Of a stretch of 64,000 nucleotides of DNA, positions 59,931-64,000 are shown piece after piece. Source of the DNA: an uncultured Psychrobacter sp. (GTDB lineage Bacteria; Pseudomonadota; Gammaproteobacteria; Pseudomonadales; Moraxellaceae); NCBI GenBank assembly GCA_947495055.1, contig CANLXO010000002.1, forward strand, positions 124,001 through 188,000, given 5' to 3'. Every line of letters begins with the position of its first letter. The stretch's first letter is position 1. The translations under genes and the position numbers were made by a program. The notes below the pieces were generated by a model that worked only from the letters and a program-made list of their open reading frames with translations, was not told the DNA's origin and made no database searches.

Positions 59931-60653
59931 ATGCCTGAATCTTTGAATATTATTGACCTTATCACCGATGCCAGTTTATTGGTGCAGATCGTGATGGCGC
60001 TACTATTATCAGCGTCTCTACTTAGCTGGGTCATTATCTTTCGCCTAAGTGCGCGCTTAGGCACTGCTAAGCGTTTTGACACACAGTTTGAGACGTGGTT
60101 TTGGTCGGGTGAAGACCTCGCTAAGCTCTATCAAGGTATCCAAGGATCGCCTGATCGTCAGGGACTTGAGCAGATATTTTATGTCGGGTTCTCTGAGTAT
60201 CTTAGAATGCACAAAAAACGCCAACCTAAAGACGACATTATCGACGGCGTTGAGCGCAAACTGCGCGTGGGCTTAGGACGTCAGCAGCAGATGCTAGAAT
60301 CTGGTATCGCCACCCTTGCCAGTATCGGCTCTGTTGCCCCTTATATCGGTCTATTCGGTACGGTGTGGGGTATTATGAATGCCTTTTTGGGACTCTCGCA
60401 AACCGAGCAAGCTACCCTTGCCTCTGTCGCACCTGGTATCGCAGAGGCGCTTATTGCTACGGCTATGGGATTGTTCGCCGCTATTCCTGCGGTACTTGCC
60501 TATAACCACTTCACTGCCAAATCTAGCAGACTCTATGAGTCGCGCGCGTTATTTTGTGATGAGATGACGGGCATGCTACAGCGCGAAACCAGCGCGCAAA
60601 GTATGCTGATACGCGAGACTAGTATCGCGCAAAACAAGGCAACTGGTCTATGA
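59931..60653 (+). CDS. tolQ: Tol-Pal system protein TolQ
   Basis: A 240-residue inner-membrane subunit of the Tol motor, homologous to ExbB and MotA. Three transmembrane helices are expected: LVQIVMALLLSASLLSWVII near the N-terminus, then the pair around LASIGSVAPYIGLFGTVWGIM and ALIATAMGLFAAIPAVLAYN. These contain the conserved T/S and proline residues of the proton channel. The start fits family homology. The stop overlaps the tolR start (ATGA, 60650-60653). The gene lacks ybgC upstream, unlike in enterics. Confidence 0.95.
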   Translation: MPESLNIIDLITDASLLVQIVMALLLSASLLSWVIIFRLSARLGTAKRFDTQFETWFWSGEDLAKLYQGIQGSPDRQGLEQIFYVGFSEYLRMHKKRQPKDDIIDGVERKLRVGLGRQQQMLESGIATLASIGSVAPYIGLFGTVWGIMNAFLGLSQTEQATLASVAPGIAEALIATAMGLFAAIPAVLAYNHFTAKSSRLYESRALFCDEMTGMLQRETSAQSMLIRETSIAQNKATGL

Positions 60654-61108
60654 AATCTAGTCCTTACCAGCGCCCCAAAAAAGCCCTCAATGCCGATATG
60701 AATGTTGTGCCTTATATCGATGTGATGCTGGTGCTACTGGTCATCTTTATGGTGACAGCGCCTATGCTGACTACAGGCGTCGATGTTGATTTGCCTAAAG
60801 AGCAAGCGAGCACGTTGACTCAAAATCAGCTACCGGTCATCGTCTCCTTGACGGATAGCGGCGAGATCTTTATTAGTTATGAGAACAATATTGATATGCC
60901 GATTAGTGAGCCTGAGCTGATAGAGGTGCTCTCTAACTTACAAGCGCAATATCTAAGCTCAGGTGAGGCACCGGTACAAGTGATGATCAATGCCGATCAA
61001 AACAATCAATATGGCTCTATTGTCGCGCTTATGGCAAGCTTGCAGCAAGCTGGTATCGAAAAGGTTGGACTACTAACAGGTGCGCCCCTCCCTGCTCCGC
61101 AGATCTGA
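60650..61108 (+). CDS. tolR: Tol-Pal system protein TolR
   Basis: A 152-residue protein with one N-terminal membrane helix and a periplasmic peptidoglycan-binding domain. ADMNVVPYIDVMLVLLVIFMV has the essential channel aspartate (PYID, D at about 24), then GVDVDLPKEQA. The C-terminal domain contains VQVMINADQNNQYGSIVALMA, typical of ExbD/TolR. It overlaps tolQ by four bases. A perfect hairpin lies between tolR and tolA. Confidence 0.95.
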   Translation: MKSSPYQRPKKALNADMNVVPYIDVMLVLLVIFMVTAPMLTTGVDVDLPKEQASTLTQNQLPVIVSLTDSGEIFISYENNIDMPISEPELIEVLSNLQAQYLSSGEAPVQVMINADQNNQYGSIVALMASLQQAGIEKVGLLTGAPLPAPQI

Positions 61109-61139
61109 TCTGTCTCAACATTATAAGAGATTAAATAAC

Positions 61140-61174
61140 GATAAATATAATGCTAAAATATCATTATATTTATC
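61140..61174 (+). repeat. Perfect 13-base inverted repeat between tolR and tolA
   Basis: Arms GATAAATATAATG (61140-61152) and CATTATATTTATC (61162-61174) are fully complementary, with a 9-base loop. It is all A-T in its upper stem and has no T run, so it is unlikely to be a strong terminator; an mRNA-processing or stability element within the operon is possible. Confidence 0.7.
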
Positions 61175-61224
61175 ATAAACGTTTTATAATCAATTATTTA
61201 CTCTCATTTATGAGTATTCATACC

Positions 61225-62250
61225 ATGAATAATGCGCCTGCCGTCTTTGTACCGACTGAGCCTGAGAGCAATGGACTAACTTGGCCTACGCTGCTAAGTC
61301 TGCTTGCGCACGGCATCGTCCTAGGACTCTTGATCTATAACTATCAGACGCCTGTTATCGAAACCGCTAGCAGCATTGAGACAACAATGGTATCTCCTGA
61401 ACAATTAGCCGAGATGCAAGGGCAGATTCTCGCCAATCGAGCAGCTGCAAGCGCGCAACAAGCGAGCGGTACTCCGAGTAGCAGCTCAAATAGTGATGCA
61501 ACTAGCGAGCCTGTCAATCCTAATATTTATAGTTCTGATAGCTCGCAGACTTCAGAGACTGCCTCGCCAACTTCACAAAGCGTACCTGTATTTTTGCAGT
61601 CAGATAATGGCACTGACACTCCGATACTAATGAGTGAGCAGCAACAAGAGCGCTATACTCAGCAATCAGAAGAATATCAGCGACAGCTTGCCCAGTGGTC
61701 AGCCGAGCAGCAGGCTATTACTGATGAGAGACTAAAGCGCATTGAGCAAAGAAAACAGCAAGATGATCAAGCTGTTGAAAATAAACTCAAGGCGTTTCAG
61801 GATAAACAGCTCAATCCGCCAAAGATCGAAAAACCAACGGCTAAGCAGCGCAATATAGAGATCACCTCTGGTAGTTCAGGCAGTGCTGGTAAGAGCTTTA
61901 GTTTATCTGATGGTGAATCGACAATATCAGGCGATAGTGCGACAACTAGTAGTAAATCTGGGAATAGTAGCTCAGCTAGCGGTAGCCGCGGCGCAAGCAA
62001 TAGCGAGATTATTAATCTTATTAAGCGCAACTATCAGCCTCCAGTAGCCGCTAGAGGGTCAACGCAGCGCACTACTTTGACCATTACGGTGCGCTCAAAC
62101 GGAGATGTGGCAAATGTTACTGCCTCTGGGCCTGACAGCGCGGTCAATGAAGCGGCGCGCCAAGCAGTACTAAATACAGGTAATCTGCCTATTGATACTG
62201 ATGACCCTAAATACCCGACCTTTAACATACAGTTTAAAGGTAGTAATTGA
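61225..62250 (+). CDS. tolA: Tol-Pal system protein TolA
   Basis: A protein of about 341 residues linking the TolQR motor to the outer membrane. One N-terminal membrane helix (WPTLLSLLAHGIVLGLLIYN), a long central coiled region rich in Gln, Glu and Ser (QQQERYTQQSEEYQRQL... with an EQRKQQDDQAVENK segment), a Ser/Gly-rich linker, and a C-terminal TonB/TolA domain (LIKRNYQPP to FNIQFKG). The middle domain is Gln/Ser-rich instead of the Ala/Lys-rich one in E. coli. Start choice is uncertain: ATG at 61225, with in-frame ATGs at 61150 and 61210; the first lies inside the hairpin. Confidence 0.85.
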   Translation: MNNAPAVFVPTEPESNGLTWPTLLSLLAHGIVLGLLIYNYQTPVIETASSIETTMVSPEQLAEMQGQILANRAAASAQQASGTPSSSSNSDATSEPVNPNIYSSDSSQTSETASPTSQSVPVFLQSDNGTDTPILMSEQQQERYTQQSEEYQRQLAQWSAEQQAITDERLKRIEQRKQQDDQAVENKLKAFQDKQLNPPKIEKPTAKQRNIEITSGSSGSAGKSFSLSDGESTISGDSATTSSKSGNSSSASGSRGASNSEIINLIKRNYQPPVAARGSTQRTTLTITVRSNGDVANVTASGPDSAVNEAARQAVLNTGNLPIDTDDPKYPTFNIQFKGSN

Positions 62251-62348
62251 CGACTATTACCCTAATCATGTTGCACCGACTGCTCAATTAGCCTATTTTG
62301 ATACTCAAATAATTCTACATCCTTCTTATTTAGGAGTCTGATCTGGTT

Positions 62349-63641
62349 ATGCGTACTCACAAAAAACTATTACTCACCCTACTTACTGGCGCGTCAAGCT
62401 TACTTATGGCCCCAAGCTTATTGGCAGCGCCCGTTGTTTTGGAGCTGGACTATGAGATTCCTGTTCAGCAAAACCAAGTGGCGTTTGTGCCATTTGCAGG
62501 CGACTCTGTTTTATCATCAGTTATATTAAATGACTTAAACAGAACCGAGCTTAGCGTTACCAGTCAAGGCTTGCCGCAGCAGCCCCGCAGTATCAATGAG
62601 CTATCAGGTACGCTGCCTGTTTGGCAAAGTTTAGGGATTCCCTATTTAGTTGTCGGTAGCACGCGTAGCAACCGCGGTAAAATCGTTACTGATTATGAAG
62701 TTATAGACGTAAAAGCAGGCCGCGTGATTGAAGGCAAACAAACCTTGAGCGCTGATAACAATAGCCAAAGTTTGCGCTATGCAGGTCACGTCATCGCAGA
62801 CAAAGTCTATGAGCTAATCACAGGAATACCAGGCGACTTCTCAGGGCGCATCGCCTATATTGAAGAGACAGGCATCGGTAAGAATAAAACCTCGCGTCTA
62901 AAGGTCATGGACGCCGATGGCGAAAATGCTAGCACTATTACAGAAGTCAATGGCTCTATCTTCTCGCCTGCTTGGTCACCTGATGGCAATCGTATCGCTT
63001 ATACGGTGCAGCGAGACAAATCCTACCCTGTCATCTATGTACAAAATATCAGCGGCGGCGGTGCCACGACAGTTACGCCGTACAAAGGCAGTAATATGAG
63101 CCCGTCATTCTCACCAGATGGCAGCAAGATTTTGTTCTCAAGTAGCTTTGAGGGGAGCGCTGATATTTATGAGATTAGTGCTGGCGGTGGTAATTTGCGC
63201 AAACTGACCAATTGGCCGAGCAGCGAAGTGCAGCCCACTTATGCACCTGACGGCAAATCCTTTGTTTTTGTCTCTGACAAAACAGGATTTAATAGACCAC
63301 AAATCTATCGCTATGAGTTTGGTTCAGGACGTATCTCAAAGGTGTCTAATAGCGGCTATGCCACAACGCCTAAGTTCAACAATGATGGCACGCAAATTGG
63401 ATTTTTGAGTGGTTCATCAGCGGCGATTATGAATAGTAACGGTCAGGTCGTCACCAACATCGGTAACACGGGTCTGGATGAAGGGGTTAGCTTTTCACCT
63501 AATGGCAAGCGCGTGGTCTACGCGTCCACGCAAGGTGGCAAAGGCGTCATTACTATCAAATCATTGAATGGTGGCGAGGCTTTTGGTAAGTCAGGACAAG
63601 GGGTTATCAAATCACCGGTCTGGTCGCCCAACCCTAAATAG
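62349..63641 (+). CDS. tolB: Tol-Pal system protein TolB
   Basis: A 430-residue periplasmic protein with a signal peptide (MRTHKKLLLTLLTGASSLLM to AAPV), an N-terminal mixed domain (FVPFAGDSVLSSVILNDLNR, GIPYLVVGSTR) and a six-bladed beta-propeller with repeated SPAWSPDGNRIAYT, SPSFSPDGSKILFSS, QPTYAPDGKSFVFVSD and VSFSPNGKRVVYAS motifs. TolB connects TolA and Pal. A strong terminator follows directly and no pal gene is next to it, unlike the usual order; the next gene is a convergent cytochrome c. Confidence 0.97.
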   Translation: MRTHKKLLLTLLTGASSLLMAPSLLAAPVVLELDYEIPVQQNQVAFVPFAGDSVLSSVILNDLNRTELSVTSQGLPQQPRSINELSGTLPVWQSLGIPYLVVGSTRSNRGKIVTDYEVIDVKAGRVIEGKQTLSADNNSQSLRYAGHVIADKVYELITGIPGDFSGRIAYIEETGIGKNKTSRLKVMDADGENASTITEVNGSIFSPAWSPDGNRIAYTVQRDKSYPVIYVQNISGGGATTVTPYKGSNMSPSFSPDGSKILFSSSFEGSADIYEISAGGGNLRKLTNWPSSEVQPTYAPDGKSFVFVSDKTGFNRPQIYRYEFGSGRISKVSNSGYATTPKFNNDGTQIGFLSGSSAAIMNSNGQVVTNIGNTGLDEGVSFSPNGKRVVYASTQGGKGVITIKSLNGGEAFGKSGQGVIKSPVWSPNPK

Positions 63642-63647
63642 CTCTAA

Positions 63648-63683
63648 AAAAAGCGCTCGATAGTATAATCGAGCGCTTTTTTA
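63648..63683. terminator. Bidirectional terminator between tolB and the cytochrome c gene
   Basis: Perfect 15-base stem AAAAAAGCGCTCGAT / ATCGAGCGCTTTTTT (63648-63662 and 63669-63683) with a 6-base loop and T runs on both sides. Confidence 0.95.
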
Positions 63684-63686
63684 TTT

Positions 63687-64000
63687 TTATTCACTTGGAT
63701 CGTATCCTGGTGGATTATCATGTCTTATTTGCGCCACATCAGCAGCGGTAACGGTCGCCTCAAGTCCATTGAGATCGGTCATAATATACTGCGTCACGGC
63801 TGCCATTTGCTCATCGTTCATCATCATATGAAACGATGGCATACCGCGCAGGCCGTTGATTAGGATGCCTATCGTGTAGTATTTTGAGGCCATCTTGCTG
63901 TTGTCAGCGAGCGGCGGATAGTAACCTGCGCCGTACGCTCCTTGACCGTCATGCATGTGACAGGCAGCACATGAGCGATGATAAAGCTCGCGCCCATTAG
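63687..64000 (-). CDS. Class I cytochrome c, C-terminal part (5' end outside window)
   Basis: The frame is open to the window end, giving about 103 codons. The heme-attachment motif CAACH (bases 63957-63971) is followed by GQGAYGAGYYPPLA, and the axial methionine is plausibly in GLRGMPSFHM. It ends with NDEQMAAVTQYIMTDLNGLE and a short tail. This is a periplasmic or membrane-bound electron carrier of the class I type. The N-terminal part and any second heme motif are off the window, so function cannot be narrowed. It is convergent with tolB. Confidence 0.9.
   Translation of the reverse strand, partial: NGRELYHRSCAACHMHDGQGAYGAGYYPPLADNSKMASKYYTIGILINGLRGMPSFHMMMNDEQMAAVTQYIMTDLNGLEATVTAADVAQIRHDNPPGYDPSE

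Overview
The window reads as chromosomal DNA of a gammaproteobacterium of the family Moraxellaceae, most probably Psychrobacter. I base this on the sequence alone: moderate GC, AT-rich spacers, Moraxellaceae-like proteins, and the gene order aspS - surface-sugar cluster - ilvE - glnE, which is the arrangement known around the lipooligosaccharide outer-core (OC) locus of Acinetobacter. No tRNA, rRNA, CRISPR array, integrase or intact insertion sequence was seen.

Layout. 1-414 is the 3' end of aspS. 463-11645 is a surface-polysaccharide cluster: a lipid A-type acyltransferase, a GT8-like transferase, a Stealth-type sugar-phosphate transferase, UDP-glucose dehydrogenase, a UDP-glucuronate epimerase, an unrecognised protein, three tandem paralogous GT4 glycosyltransferases and two more DxD transferases. 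It is closed by ilvE and glnE. 15997-17457 is a tusDCBE sulfur relay, followed by trmL, an entericidin-type lipoprotein, hemW, an EVE-domain protein, a MATE pump and accB-accC. 24471-26060 is a poorly conserved, AT-rich stretch with an unknown exported protein and a possible orphan immunity gene next to a toxin-like C-terminal remnant. leuA and a divergent Lrp-type regulator, an MFS transporter, an ABC1 kinase, prmC, an AmpG-like permease, katG, a CysB-type regulator, a luciferase-like oxidoreductase, an AEC transporter, mnmG, grxD, ispF and mnmA follow. 46244-49732 is a second accessory patch of surface proteins, one split by an in-frame amber codon. Then come purB, a DUF2238 protein, a ribosomal oxygenase, a PutA system whose C-terminal domain is a separate gene, a purine permease, tolQ-tolR-tolA-tolB, and the end of a cytochrome c gene.

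How the genes work together. The first cluster supplies UDP-glucuronate and probably UDP-galacturonate, and carries five DxD or GT4-type transferases plus a phosphotransferase, so it should build a negatively charged LOS or capsule glycan. tusDCBE and mnmA make 2-thiouridine at tRNA position 34, mnmG modifies the same base at C5, and trmL methylates the ribose at position 34: much of wobble-base modification lies within 30 kb. tolQRAB lacks an adjacent pal. Strong intrinsic terminators separate most transcription units.
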